The notes under the pieces: model-generated | Database searches by the model: none | What the model saw: the letters and a program-made list of their open reading frames with translations, nothing else | What the model was told of the DNA's origin: nothing | NCBI GenBank assembly: GCA_019022495.1 | Contig: JAFEKR010000023.1 | Coordinates: 310,001-374,000, forward strand | DNA from: Epichloe hybrida | Lineage: Eukaryota > Ascomycota > Sordariomycetes > Hypocreales > Clavicipitaceae | Length of the DNA: 64,000 nt | Direction: 5' to 3' | Made by a program: the position numbers and the translations under genes | In this document: positions 38,789 through 51,176 of the stretch, in pieces | Numbering within the stretch: the first letter of the stretch is position 1 | How the letters are laid out: every line of letters begins with the position of its first letter

Positions 38789-41700
38789 TTAATAATTATT
38801 AAGCCCTAAAAGCTTAATAAAAGCCTAATAAAGAGGTCTAGAAAGAGGTTTCGTAAGACCATCTGCAGGCATTGACTTCGTATCTAGATATTCAATCTTA
38901 GCTAAACCCTCTAAAACCTGTTACCTAATATAGTTAAACTTTAGCAATGTATGCTTTGTATAACTATGTAAAGCAGGGTTATAAGTAGTAGTTATAGCGC
39001 CTTAATTATCGCAATATATCTGGATAGGGGGAGAAATAGGGGTTTTTAGCTCCTTAAATAAGCCCTAAAGCCACTGAAGCTCCCGGAAGGTCTCGCAGAT
39101 AGCATTAGCTTCAGCTTCTAGTGTTAATAGAGCTATTATACTAGCTTTCTTTGATTTCTAGCTAATAGGTCTGCCAGCTAGCTTAAATAGATAAGTATAG
39201 GTTGATTTTGAGGTCTTTTTATCCCCTATAAAATCACTATCGTAATAACCTATTAGGCTTTTGCTAACTAAACCTTTAGGGTCTCCCCTATAGATAATAG
39301 CAAGGAATCTAGTCCCTAATAGATACCTTAGCAGATTTTTAGCTGCTTTTAGGTGTTCTATATAAGGGCTAGCTAGTGCAGTAAATAACCACTGTAGCGT
39401 AAAAGCTGTATCAGGCCTTGTAAGCAACATTAGGTACATTATAGTCCCTATAATGCACTGATAAAGCTTGATTTCGCTAGCTATTAAAAGCTTAGTTATC
39501 TGCGTAGCTAAAATGCCTGGCTGAAGAGGTATGCTAATAGGCTTACTATCTAGCATATTAAATCGTTTTAAGGCTTCTAATATATACTAAGATTAATGAA
39601 TTTTTAGTATTCTATTAGGCCTATCTCGTATGATTTGAACCCCTAAGAAGAATTTAGCAGGCCCCCTATCTTCTATTAGATAGACTTTATGAAGTTCCTT
39701 TTTAAGCCTTTAGATATAAGATAAATCCAGTCTAATTAGAAGACAGTCATTAACATACGTAATAACGAAGGTTTTGGTTAAAGGATTAAAGAAGATAGCT
39801 AGGTTAGATATTAAAGGGTTAAATCCTAGGGATTTAAGCACTAATATTAGCGCTTGTTGCCATTCCCTTAAGCTTTGTTTTAGGCCGTATAAAGACTTCT
39901 GTAATAAAATTACTTAATCTTTAGAAGGTTTCCAGCCAAAACTCCTAGCTAATTTAGCTAGTTTAGGATTTGCCTTAAGGAATTCAATAAACCCTTCTGG
40001 AATAACCATATAAATCTATTATTATAGCTTACTATTAAGAAAAGCTCCTATAAAATCGATTTATTTGATTTCCTAGTTATTCCAAGCCGCTAGGGCTAGT
40101 AAAATCCTCTAGCTAGGGGGAGTGCTTATGGCAGCGAAGGTCTCTAGGTAATCTAGGCCTTCGATTTGCATAAATCCCTTAGCAATAAGTCAAGCCTTAT
40201 ATTTTAAAGGATTATTTTCTTTATCCTTTTTAAGCTTATAAACAAGCCTATTCTTTAGTACTTTTTAGCCCTTAGGGATTTAATCTTTCCCTATAAATTT
40301 AAAAGTACTAGCCTTTAGAAGCTATTTGTATTCCTTATACGTGGCTTCTATCTATTTATCCCTTTTAGGGCTAGATATAGCCTGCTTCTAGGTCTTAGGC
40401 TCGGGGCTAATAGGATTCTTTTCCTTTAGCTTCTCCTATACCTTAAAGCAGATTTCTTTTATGAAATCTAGAGAAGAAGGGGAACTAATATTAACATCCA
40501 TAAGGTCAATATTAGGGTCGAAATCGATAATTTTATCAAAATCGAGGTCCGAAGTTAAAATCTGATTTCCTGGTTGATTTATAGGCTGCGCCTGTATGGG
40601 GTCCGCTAGAATTAAGCCTTTAGGGGGTTCTTTAGGGCCTGTAGGTGGTTTTTCTTGACCTACAGGGATACCTATGTTATCTATAGGGTAATCCTTTGAA
40701 CCTTGATCTAGATGTTGTTGATCTAAATCATTTTCCCCCTCTAAAGGGTTATCCCCTATAGAAATCCTAGGTAAGCCTTTAGAAACAGGGCCTATAGGTT
40801 TTATAATCTTAATAAAACTAGTCTTTGTAACTAGCCTTTTAGAGGGGATATACACTAGGTAGGTGTTAGAACCTAGTGTAGCTAAAAGCCTTCTAGGGAT
40901 AGTCCTAGCTGCTAACTTCTAGGCTTTAGGTTGTTTTTCCAGGGGGATTAGAATCTCACAGTGAGATCCTATAGCTCTAATACTGCTAATATCAGTTGTA
41001 TAAGGCTAATTTAGCTCCCTAGATAGCAGCTGTTCAGGTCTTTCATCCTTAGTGGTATTAGCAGTTATATTAACTAGGTTAACAACTGCAGGTAATACAA
41101 AACACCATAAAAATAACGGTAATTTTGCCCACTAGATAGTAGCCCTTAATCGATCTAGAATAGTACGAATTGAACGTTCTGCTAATCCATTTTGCTTATG
41201 GATATAGGGACTAGAAGTCGTAAATTTAATCCCTTTAGAATTCAACCAAGCTTAACAACTAGAATCAATTTCCTGGCCCCCATTGAAGTGAAGGTGCCTA
41301 GGATATTAACCTAGTTGATTTTTAAGCCCTCTGAAGAAGCCTTTGATAGCCTTATAAATAGTTAGGCCTTCCTTATTAGGTAATAAGATAACCCACTTAT
41401 ATCTAGTCTTTCAATCAACTAAAAATAAGCAAATTAACTGTTTATTGTACGGCGTAGGACTGATTTTTAGCGTATCCCCCTCTATTCGATCTAGAGCTCT
41501 AGGGGGGTCAGGGATAGCTAACTTCCTAGGTCTTCTAACTGCCTTGGAGTGATCACAAGCAATACATCTAAAATCCTTATCCTTAATTTTAGAAAAATCA
41601 GGGATTCATTTAGTTATAAGGCTAGTTTTCTTTAGCAAAGGAAAACCTAGGTGCCCTAATTGTACATGCCATAGGCCAGCTAGTTCTAATAACTGTTAAT

Positions 41701-43740
41701 ATTAAAGATCCTTAGGGTCTGAATTAGGATCTAGACTAGGGCCCTCTTTACTAGTCCCCTGCTAGGCCCCTTAAGAACCACAGGCCTCTTGGAGAGGTAT
41801 TAGGGACCCTTTTCCTCCACTCGGGCCCTCTAACACCCCTAAATCTATTTCCTTAGATTTATAAGGGACCTAACCTGGGGCTATAGGCGAAGAAGAAGGG
41901 ACTAATTCCTCTAAATCATCCCGTACGATTTCTTCAATATTATCATCATTTTCGTCGATTTCGTCTAAATCAGAAACCCAATCCGGCTTTTTAGAGGGAA
42001 TTTAAACCTCTATAGGGTAACTATAACCCTTAAAAGCGGCGTAGGTAAAAGGTCGGATATAATAAGAGTTATTACAGGGCCCTTTAGATAACTTTGGCGT
42101 AGATTGGTTTTTAACGTGAAAGAAAAAACCATGTTTTTCTATATCTAAGGTTGTAATACAAGACCTATCTTTAAGATAAAGTAGGTTTTTTATAAGGCAA
42201 CCACCAGATATATAGTGCGTAAGTCCACTAACTATATTAATATCAAGCTGAGGAAAATATAGCGCATCTTTAAGCACTAAGGTCCTATATTTAGCTGGAT
42301 TTTTCTGATATAGGACTTCAAAAACAGCACTACCGTGACCCTTAGCGTAAATAGGGCCACCACTAGTTATAATAGGGTCGGATTCCCCCTTTTTATAGGG
42401 GGTATAATCCCTAAAGACCTCCCTAGAATTAACAATATGTATAGTCGAACCTGTATTATATAATAGGGCCTTTTTCATGTCTTTGCTGTAATAATTAAAA
42501 CCATTTAAGGTTTTAATTTCTTGATTTTTATCATCCGATTCACTAGAGCTAGAATTAGAGTTGCTATTACTAGAGCTCTTATAACTAGTCTTATAAAGGC
42601 TAGGCTTCTTGTACGGTTTAAGAGCACCGTTAGAAAGGTTGTAATTTCCTAGCATAAAAGATCCCTCTCTAGAGGTCTCTTTATTATCCTTTTTATCTAA
42701 TTTTTAACCTTTTTGCTTCTTTTTCTTCTTCTTATTAGAAGAAGAATTAGAATTAGAAGAGCCCTTATTTTCTTCAGAGTCTCCTTTCTTCTTCTAATCC
42801 TTAGGGGCCTTTTCTTTTTCTTTGGCACCCTTTTTAAGGTTTTTAGCCCTATAATTCAGGGCTTTAGATACCGTAAATAACTTATCCCTTTGTTCTGCTA
42901 GAAGGTCTGCTATTATGAATTGAAGATTTAGGGCATCTAGGGGAGCCCCTATAGCCCTATTCGTACACATGCTAAATCATTGCCTCTTAGCCCACTGAGG
43001 GAAGGTTAATTTTAGGGATTAAAGATATTGATTAACCTGATCTATTAGAGCAATCAGGACCCCTAAAATCAATAATCTAGCTAGTAGATTATTAAAGACT
43101 GCATTAAAGGACTCTAGAGTCCCCTTAAACTCTTAAAAATTCAGGTTATAAAATTCTAAATATAGGGACCCCCTCTAGATTTTAACGCTATATGAATATT
43201 ACCTTATAAGTAAATTATAGGCTTCTTTAGGTGATTTTTGCTAAGTTATAGCGGCTTAGGGTCCTTCCGTATAACTATCCCTTAATAACATAAGGATAAT
43301 AGCTTAATCCAGATCCCCTAGCGCCCTAGAACTCTCCGGATTATCTAGAAAATTAGGCATGCCTAAAGCTCTAAATTGGATAGTTAGGGCTTGTTTCCAT
43401 TGTTCAAAATTTTCGGCTCCTTTAAGCCTAGCAGTCTCTAGAAAACTATAAACCCTTTTATTAAATTCCTTAATAATTGAATTATTAAAGGTTGCTTGTA
43501 CAGAGCTAGATTTAGCTTGATTTTCTTAAATAGGCTGCTAATCTTGCTGCTAACTAGCGGGCTTATCAGATTCCACACCCTCCATACGACTATTTACAGT
43601 TATAGATAGGCTTTCTAGCTTCTCTAATAACTAGTCTATAGTTGCTTGTTGCTTAATAGCCTGCTCTTTTAGCTAGTTATTTAGAACCTCTTGCGCACTA
43701 GGGTCAGGGATTACAGGTCCCTTTCCCTTTCCTTTAGTAT
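38789..43740 (-). pseudogene. gag-pol of copia C2, broken
   Basis: Minus strand, in order: gag (43700-42700, Lys/Ser-rich end); protease and GAG-pre-integrase region open at 42655-42002, with YNTGST where DTG is expected; integrase ~42000-41000; linker open at 40855-40436; RT with YVND at 39757-39746; RT/RNase H joint open at 39556-39158 (TRPDTAF ... ISW-like end); C-terminus GLNNY-stop at 38789. The two Asp-to-Asn changes are the same as in C1. Confidence 0.87.
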
Positions 43741-43744
43741 CTAT

Positions 43745-43984
43745 TTTCCTTTTTATAGAAGGGAAAAGCTTCTATCTTGCGGGTCCTTCCTTTTTTATAG
43801 AAGGGAAGTCTTCTGTATTTAAAATTTATTCCTTTTTATAGAAGGGAAAGAGCTTCTATCTTGCGGATCCTTTCTTTTTTATAGAAAGGAAGTCTTCTAT
43901 AGCCATAATTAATTCCTTTTTATAGAAGGGAAAAGCTTCTTTCTTGCAGGTCCTTCCTTTTTTATAGAAGGGAAGTCTTCTGTA
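43745..43984 (-). repeat. Six ~42-bp leader hairpin repeats, element C2
   Basis: Same array as 11943-12190, between gag and the 5' LTR. Units alternate between TCTTGCGGGTCC-type and AATTAATT-type spacers. Confidence 0.75.
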
Positions 43985-44040
43985 ATCATACATAAAGTAA
44001 CCTAAAAGGAATCTATAGTAATAGAGCCAGGCTCATAACC

Positions 44041-44866
44041 TATTAAAATGTAGGGAGCTAGTTGCCAGCTGGCAACAGCTGTATGGGTGCAAGCTCTATG
44101 GTTAGGGACTAATAGGGCTGCAACGTTAAATCAATTAACGTAACGTAACGAAAGGTTATGGCAGTTATTAACTAATAGAATTTAATTTAGATTACTTTTA
44201 TAATATCTTATAGAGTAATAGAATTGATTTTAGATACGTTGTACAGGTAATGCGGCTATTGTTAGTTAAGAGGACTAGCTATCTAGCTAGTTAAAAAGAT
44301 CTTCTTTCTCTCATAGACCTACTGACTGTATTAGTGGATCCGGGCCGCTAATGGGGTCTTACAGGCCACTTTTGATTTTCTGTAAAATTCATTTATATGC
44401 AAAAACCAAAAAAATCGACTTACCACTATACTAGCTAGTAACCCGTATGCACTAACTTTTGGTCCAAAAAATAACCTTGCATAAAGAGAAAGCCCTATCT
44501 TTAAGCTTTAATTTGCTATATATAAAACTTTTATATAACCTCTAGATAAAGAGAAAATCATTATCAAAGATAGCTATAGGGTAAGTTATGTGTAGGGTAA
44601 CCTGCTTACGTCACCCTAGCTTACGTTACCCTAGCTTACCTAATTACTAGTGGCGTGGTTATGGCCACACTTGTAGCCATAACGCAATTAACTAATTAGT
44701 CATCCACACGGTCAGTCGCAGCTGTTGACAGCTGCGACGCAGCCATTGACAGCTGCCCTCGTGACCGTTGACAGCTGCAGTGCAGCTGTCAGACTTGCAA
44801 AGCAAGCTAGTAATAAGAAGGTTCTTTAACTAGAAAAGGGCTAAAAAATAGGTCTTATTTTTAACA
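44041..44866 (-). repeat. 5' LTR of C2
   Basis: 826 bp with the palindrome at 44061-44076 and two TTACGTCACCCTAGC-type units. Confidence 0.9.
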
Positions 44867-47800
44867 GCCTTAAGGGAGCTTAAGAGTATAGGTCTTACCT
44901 TCTATAGCTAATAGCTTATAGGGGCCTACCTATTCCTTACCTTTACGCTATATATACATAAGTAATCCTAGTAGGAGGTTAATAGTTATAGAGGTGTTAG
45001 GACTATTCCTTATAGCAAGGGTATTACTAACTTTCCATTAGGCATAAATATACTTAACTTCCTTTATTACTAGCTAGATTATAAGGGCTTGCTACTTAAT
45101 ATCTAGTAATAGAGGTAATTCCTTAACTATATAAGAATACACACTAAAGATAAGGACTATTAGCATAAGACTATTTAATCCTACGGTGTTATTCATAGCT
45201 TTAACTACCATTTACAACGCCACAAGCTCTAGCGTTATTAGGTATTCCTATCTAATGATATTATAGGCTCTTTAGAGTAGCCTATGATATTACTTAACCT
45301 TACTAATGCTATAGTAAGCCTTAATAGGAATATCTTTAATCTTAATTACTATTAACAACATAAGCTACTTAAATTCCTTATCTCTAAAGGTTATTCTAGC
45401 GTCTATAATAATTAAATCCAGGGGGCCTAGATAGATATTAATCTAGTAAAGATAAAGTGCTTCCTACGTGGTCTTTATAAAGATATCTTTAATAAATCTA
45501 GCTATATTAAAGGATATAGCTATATTAATAACCTATAGAATAAGGTAGTTACTATTAAGATATATTATATCTATAATAATTTCATAATTATAAGCGTATT
45601 TATCTTAAAGAGTGAATTTAAATTAATATAGGCTATTTACATGTAATTAGCACTACTAGTAAACCTAATCTTATACCCTAATTTTTATAGTGAATTATAA
45701 AGATATGAAACTAAAGGGTGTTTAAAGTATTAATATAATTAGCAAAGCTTAATCTCTATAAGATAACTCTAAGTAATACTTTCTTCTTTATTAAGAAGCA
45801 TCTATATATACCCCTATTTATATATAATAGGAACCTTAATATTCCCTTACTATAGAACGTTCTTTAATATATAAAAATTAATCTTTAAGTAGGTTATATT
45901 ATTAAGATATAAGAGAAAGGGAGTGTTTATAGGGATTACCTAAAAGAGAATAATTCTAAATAGAGTTAGCACTTTAATTAATCTAAGTGCCTTAATTAGT
46001 TCTCTAGGGCTAAACTTAATCTTTATCTTCCTAGTATTTAACTTATTAAGTATAATAGTTAGTATTATACTTTATAAAGCTAAGAATTAAGGGTAGCTTA
46101 CTAATAAATATCCTATAGTACTTATATTAGCTATTATACCTTTAAAGGTTCTAGATAAATATTATCCTTTAAGTATAAATATGCTTAGTGCCTTATCTAG
46201 TTCCTAAAGATTAAATAAATCCTTCTTAGCTAGAGTATAAGTTATTACTTTACTAGTAAGAATCTTAGTGGTTATATAGCTATTATAAGTAGTCCTATAT
46301 ATAAAGAAGCTTATAGGTACTTGGCTATTATTATTTTCTTTACTAAAACTAAGTTCTATTAGGTATTAGTTAATATTATTATCTTTAGCTAATTTAGGAT
46401 TATTATTACCTTTATACTATATTAGGAATACATTATATAAAGAAGCTATTAAGTCTATATAAGAGTAGTTCTTAAATTATTAGAATACTTTCTTCTAGTC
46501 TTTATCTAAGTGTTTAGTTAACTAATAACTTTCTTTACTATATATATAATACTTTTTTAAGCATTAAGGTTTACTCTTTAATAAGGATTAACTATACTAG
46601 GCTTCCTTACCTTTTCTATTATACTTATAAATAGTCTAAAAGTATTCCTTAGTGCTAGCTTCTATAAGGAACTGCTACTAATTAATTAAAGCTTTAGATT
46701 TACTAATTAATATTCTTATCTATTTATAAAAGCATTAAAGGTTAATAGGAGGATTAATAATATAGGCCTTATATTCTAGGATTCCTTTATAGGTATTTAG
46801 AATCTAACTATAGAGATTTAATTCTAACTATAATTTATAAGGATTTACTCTTTATAAATTTAAAAGCTTTATTATAAGGTCTTTAAAGCATTTAATCTTT
46901 AATTTATTAGGGTTCTCTTAGATAATTATAAGTAGCTATAATTTTCCTTATAATAGATAGTTCTTCTAATATATATTATCTATCTTAAACTTTTACTTAA
47001 TCCTATAGATAAGAGTTAGAAGATCTTAGAGGTCTCTTTAGCCTAAAAGGTTCTCTAGGAAGTACTAAAGTAGTTTTCCTTTTAGTATAAACTTTAAGCT
47101 ATAGCTTAACTATTCTTATATAATACCTAGTATTTTACACTTTCTTTAATAAGTAAAGAGCTTAATATTAAGAATATTATACTCCTTAGTACTATACTTA
47201 ATACTCTTATTATTATAAAACTTATTAAGATTAAGTAATTACTTTAATAAGGATTAGCTTATCTCTTAAGGGGGAATAAGAATAATTAAATCTTATAGAA
47301 AGAATACTATAGTTTTAAACTATAAAGAGGGATTATAATACCTTACTATAGGAGGGGAAGTAAGGGGAGTCTAGGCTTATAGTTAAGGGCTTATAATAAG
47401 GGGATTACTTTTACTATTATACCTTTACCTTATACTTAGTATACTTAGGGATTAATATAATAGAATTTAGGAATAGAATAGGAGTAATTATAGTAGTTAA
47501 GGGGATTAAGAATATTATAAAGTAATTAGTTAATTTATTTAATCTTTAAAAGAAGGGATACTAATAAGAAGAAGGTCTTTATAAAAGTCTTTCTTTACTA
47601 TTTACCTCTTAAAGGGGGAATACTTCCTAGTAACTTCCTATATTTCTTTTTCTTTTTAATTATAAAATCTATTATAGTTAATAATATCTTTAAGCAAGAC
47701 TATTATCTTATAGTAACTCTATAAGTCTATATAGACACTACTAAAGAAGAGAAAGTCTTAAAGACTTTTTATAGCTTTAGGATTTACTACTTAAAAATAT

Positions 47801-47926
47801 CTCTTAGTTTTATTCTTTAAAGTTATTATTAAAGATAGTAAATAGGGTTTATAGGTATAAGTTCTTATATTTATAAGTTACTTTCTTAATAAAAATTTAA
47901 GCTATAAGTTCTTTAGGGGTAGTGTT

Positions 47927-48795
47927 TATTGAAATGTAGGGAGCTAGTTGCCAGCTGGCAACAGCTGTACGGGTGCAAGCTCTACGGTTAGGGACCGATA
48001 GGGCTGCAACGTTAAATCAATTAACGCAACGTAACGGAAGGTTGTGGCAGTTATTAACTAATAGAATTTAATTTAGATCACTTTTATGATATCTTATAAA
48101 GCAATAGAATTGATTTTAGATATGTTGTACAGGTAATGCGGCTGTTATTAGTTAAGAGAACTAGCTATCTAGCTAGTTAAAAAGATCTTTTTCCTCTCAT
48201 AGACTTACTAACTATATTAGTAAATCCAGGCCGCTAACGAGGTCTTATAGGCTACTTTTGATTTTCTATAAAATTCATTTGTATGTAAAAACTAAAAAAT
48301 TAACTTACCACTATACTAGCTAGCAACCCGTATGCACTAACTTTTAGTCCAAAAAATAACCTTATATAAAAAGAAAGCCCTATCTTTAAGCTTTAATTTA
48401 CTATATATAAAACTTTTGTATGACCTTTAGATAAAGAGAAAATCGTTGTTAAAGACAGCTATAGGGTAAGTTATGTGTAGGGTAACTTGCTTACGTCACC
48501 CTAGCTTACGTCACCCTAGCTTACGTCACCCTAGCTTACGTCACCCTAGCTTACGTCACCCTAGCTTACCTAATTACTAGTGGCGTAGTTATAGCCACAC
48601 TTACAGCCACAACGCAATTAACTAATTAGTCATCCACACGGTTGGTCGCAGCTGTTGACAGCTGCGACGTAGCTATTGACAGCTGCCCTCGCGACCGTTA
48701 ACAGCTGCAGTGCAGCTGTCAGACTTGCAAAGCAAGCTAGTAATAAGAAGGTTCTTTAACTAGAAAAGGGCTAAAAATAGGTCTTATTTTTAATA
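47927..48795 (-). repeat. Solo LTR of element C (C3)
   Basis: 869 bp with its own TSD GTGTT (47922-47926 and 48796-48800) and no interior: the usual product of LTR-LTR recombination. It is longer than other C LTRs because the 15-bp unit TTACGTCACCCTAGC is present five times (48491-48565). Confidence 0.9.
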
Positions 48796-48936
48796 GTGTT
48801 TACTTTAAGATTAAATAATTCCTTATTCTCTAGTACTTATTATATAATATACTAGTATAAATTAAGGGAGATATAGTTAAGGAAATAAGATATAACTTAT
48901 AGATTAACTTCTCTTCTAGTATCTTTAGGGGGGGAG

Positions 48937-49166
48937 GTGTGTTTATTATTAAATAAAATATCCTAGGTTTTAAATCCCTTTAGTTAATCTTAATATTTTA
49001 CTATAATATTAGTAGTAAATAAGGAGGTAAGGGAAATAAAGAACTTATAAAGGTCTAAAGAATTATAAGTAAAGCTATTATTTTTACCCCTTAGTAGGTT
49101 TAATTAAATAATTAAGGATAGGTTAGGTTAGTTACTAACTAGGCCTTAATTATTTAATAAACACAC
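48937..49166. mobile_element. Small MITE-like inverted-repeat element in A
   Basis: 230 bp. The left end GTGTGTTTATTATTAAATAA matches the reverse complement of the right end TTATTTAATAAACACAC with one 3-bp gap; the similarity weakly extends outward. No coding capacity. A ~55-bp segment with GATAGGTTAGGTTAG is repeated just outside (49198-49257). Confidence 0.5.
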
Positions 49167-49445
49167 TCCTAAGGGTTTATTTACATAATAAATATACTAA
49201 TTAAATAAATAAAGATAGGTTAGGTTAGTTACTAACTAGGCTTTAATTAAGTTAATAAGCTTAGATTTAGTATAAAGCTAGTTATAGTTACTTAAGGTAA
49301 AAGGAGAGCTAGAATATACTTCTTCCTTAGTATATTTAGTATCTTAAAGTAGTACTTTCTCTTTTATAAGGTAAGTCCTTAATACTAATATCTCTTTTAT
49401 AAACCTTACTAATCTATAGTATTTATAAAGATAATTACTAATTAG

Positions 49446-49741
49446 TATTAGTATCTATAGGATACTAGTAACCTATGTATAGGGTTTTTAAGGCAGACTA
49501 AAGTATATATAATTATTATATATTCTAGTTTATTAAAGCAAGTAAAAGAGGGATTAAATAGAAGCAAAGAGGGTATACTATTTATTATAGGAAAAGGGGC
49601 CTTAATTAGGGTTATTAGCAAAGAGGCTATATATGCTAATACTAATCGCAGCGCGATTAGGCTAGACATGTGGGTCCGCGATGCAACGCGCCTAGCCAAT
49701 CAGAGGCGCATTATCTTGTTAATATCATGCTTGTTCTAACA
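49446..49741 (-). repeat. LTR of element A, right copy
   Basis: 296 bp; it starts TATTAG (mutated TGTTAG), ends CTAACA, and is followed by TSD CATTT. Confidence 0.9.
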
Positions 49742-50192
49742 CATTTAAAATTCGTTATTTTTAGACCCATAATTCCGTAAAGACTAGGGCCTTCCTATTT
49801 TTATTTAGTGTTTTTATAGCATATGCCTATAGGTAATTACTATACCTCTAAAGGCCCTTATTTATAATATACTAAGTTAGTAAGAGTACTCTAAGGGCTA
49901 GTTAGATAGCTAAAAAAGGGAAGCCTTAAAGAAAAAAATTACTAGCACACTCTTTTCTAGTATACTAAATATTTTAGTATACTCTAAGGAAAAGCACACT
50001 CTAGATAGTATAAAGTAAGGTCTTTACTTATTTTTATAGCTAGCTTATACCTATAGGGGTCTTAAGTGCGCTGGCTTTTAGATGACTGCGCCCGTCTGGA
50101 TTACACCCCAAGTTAGTCTTATGGGGCACGTAGTAGACACTTGATACAAACGGATCCGTATGTACATAGGACACGGAGTGCCTAATTTGTCT

Positions 50193-50197
50193 AAAAA
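50193..50197 (-). terminator. Pol III terminator of tRNA-Ala
   Basis: A run of five T on the minus strand, about 10 bases after the tRNA 3' end. Confidence 0.6.
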
Positions 50198-50207
50198 TGA
50201 AACTCGT

Positions 50208-50291
50208 TGGAGGAACGGGGAATTGAACCCCGGACCTTCCGCAGGCATGGAGTATGCAAAGCGGACGCGATAACCCCTACACTATTCCCCC
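50208..50291 (-). tRNA. tRNA-Ala (anticodon UGC) with an 11-nt intron
   Basis: The acceptor stem GGGGGAA pairs with TTCCTCC and contains the G3-U70 wobble that marks alanine tRNAs; the discriminator base is A. The D-arm begins GTG, the anticodon stem is TCCGC/GCGGA, the loop is TT-TGC-A followed by an intron (TACTCCATGCC) after position 37, and the T-arm is CGGGG TTCAATT CCCCG. It sits about 100 bp outside the right TIR of the transposon island. Confidence 0.93.
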
Positions 50292-51176
50292 TCTTTATGA
50301 TCCTGGCCAAAAAGACATTTTCAAAGAATGAACGAAGAGATTGAAGAGAGAAGGAATTGCGAGCGCAAAGTTAGCTACACGCCGAAAAATCATAAGCGTG
50401 TACACTATACGTCCACTACACACGGCGTTGTAGAATCACGGGATTAACCGCCACGCCAGGGAAGAACACAACCAAAGGAAACAGCAATTGGGGCAGCGAG
50501 CGTGCCGCCTCTGAAGTCGCATATATATAACAAGGGCGATTGACCTTGTTATCGCCGTTGAAGCAGTTGGTCGGACCTAGGGTTCGGCCAGGTGTCCATC
50601 GTGCAACGTAGCGTAAAGACGTTGGCTCTGGAAGCGAAAAGGGAGCAATGCCATGTCTAACCGCTGTCATGCTACGGCAGTCTCACGGAAGATTCTGAAG
50701 GTGGAACTCGGACAGCTCATCGGCATGTACAAGAGCTTCAACGTTCCAGGACATGGGGCGCCGATGGCGACTTCCTCCACCTTGGTGCCGAGATGATGGC
50801 CGCGATGGTCGTTGACCGTTGGCCGTTGGTGTCAATCAGCATCTGCTCAGAAAAAACTGCAAGGGTAGGTTGAAGGTGCCCTGTGAAGACATGAAGAATG
50901 GAAAGAGGAGGTAAAGATGATTGAATATCTATTAGAAGGGGAAAGGAAGCTCTATATAGACGTTAAGATTTGTTCATAGAGAACAAAGAAAAATCAAAAA
51001 CCTAATGAATTAGAGTTTAGTTAATATACTAAGTGAGGCCTCTAGATAAATAACGAATAAATCATAATACGGATTATCATAACAAACGCAATGCGAAACG
51101 CTGCAGCAACAAAGGAAAACCAACGCCCAAAATGTGCGGCTGCGATGTCCAACATATTTGGTTGCAGCAACCCCCC
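50292..51176. other. Intergenic between tRNA-Ala and the ferric reductase 3' end
   Basis: No gene recognised. Composition is back to the genic type; an AT-rich tail at 50940-51080 probably holds the 3' UTR of the ferric reductase. Confidence 0.45.

Larger units (their letters stand above)
37778..44866 (-). mobile_element. Ty1/copia element C, copy C2 (nested in A)
   Basis: 7089 bp, minus orientation, LTRs 37778-38581 and 44041-44866, TSD GCCTT at 37773-37777 and 44867-44871. It is the same family as C1 but less mutated: three polyprotein pieces of 132, 139 and 217 codons stay open. Confidence 0.92.
9682..49741 (-). mobile_element. Ty1/copia element A, outer retroelement of the island (RIP-degraded)
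   Basis: Bounded by 296-bp LTRs beginning TGTTAG and ending CTAACA, with the exact 5-bp TSD CATTT at 9677-9681 and 49742-49746. Without insertions the complete copy (35427-49741) is about 6.3 kb. Orientation is minus: near 35380, read in reverse, the sequence gives EIRWINRNNN ... AFIK, the degraded C-terminus of a copia RNase H. There is no intact ORF. Segments of its interior lie at 10305-10379, 35122-35426, 35723-37777, 44872-47921 and 48801-49445. Confidence 0.85.
9632..50109. mobile_element. TIR element (MITE-like, ~0.4 kb) split by the nested retroelements
   Basis: The left arm begins GGGTGTGATCCAGAC at 9633. The right end, read on the opposite strand from 50108, begins GGGTGTAATCCAGAC. 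The match continues for about 33 bases, through GCGCAGTC and TCTAAAA, with only G/A differences. Without the insertion the element is about 410 bp (9632-9681 plus 49747-50109). A second GGCGCAGTCA lies just inside the left arm. No convincing TSD was found, so the superfamily is open. There is no room for a transposase, so it must be non-autonomous. Confidence 0.75.

Noticed and set aside
48491..48565. Telomere or satellite repeat
   Set aside because: The 15-bp repeat lies within a solo LTR with its own TSD and is present in shorter form in the other C LTRs.
9632..50109. A 40-kb Starship-like cargo element
   Set aside because: There is no tyrosine-recombinase captain and no cargo gene; the length is explained by nested retroelements inside a 0.4-kb TIR element.
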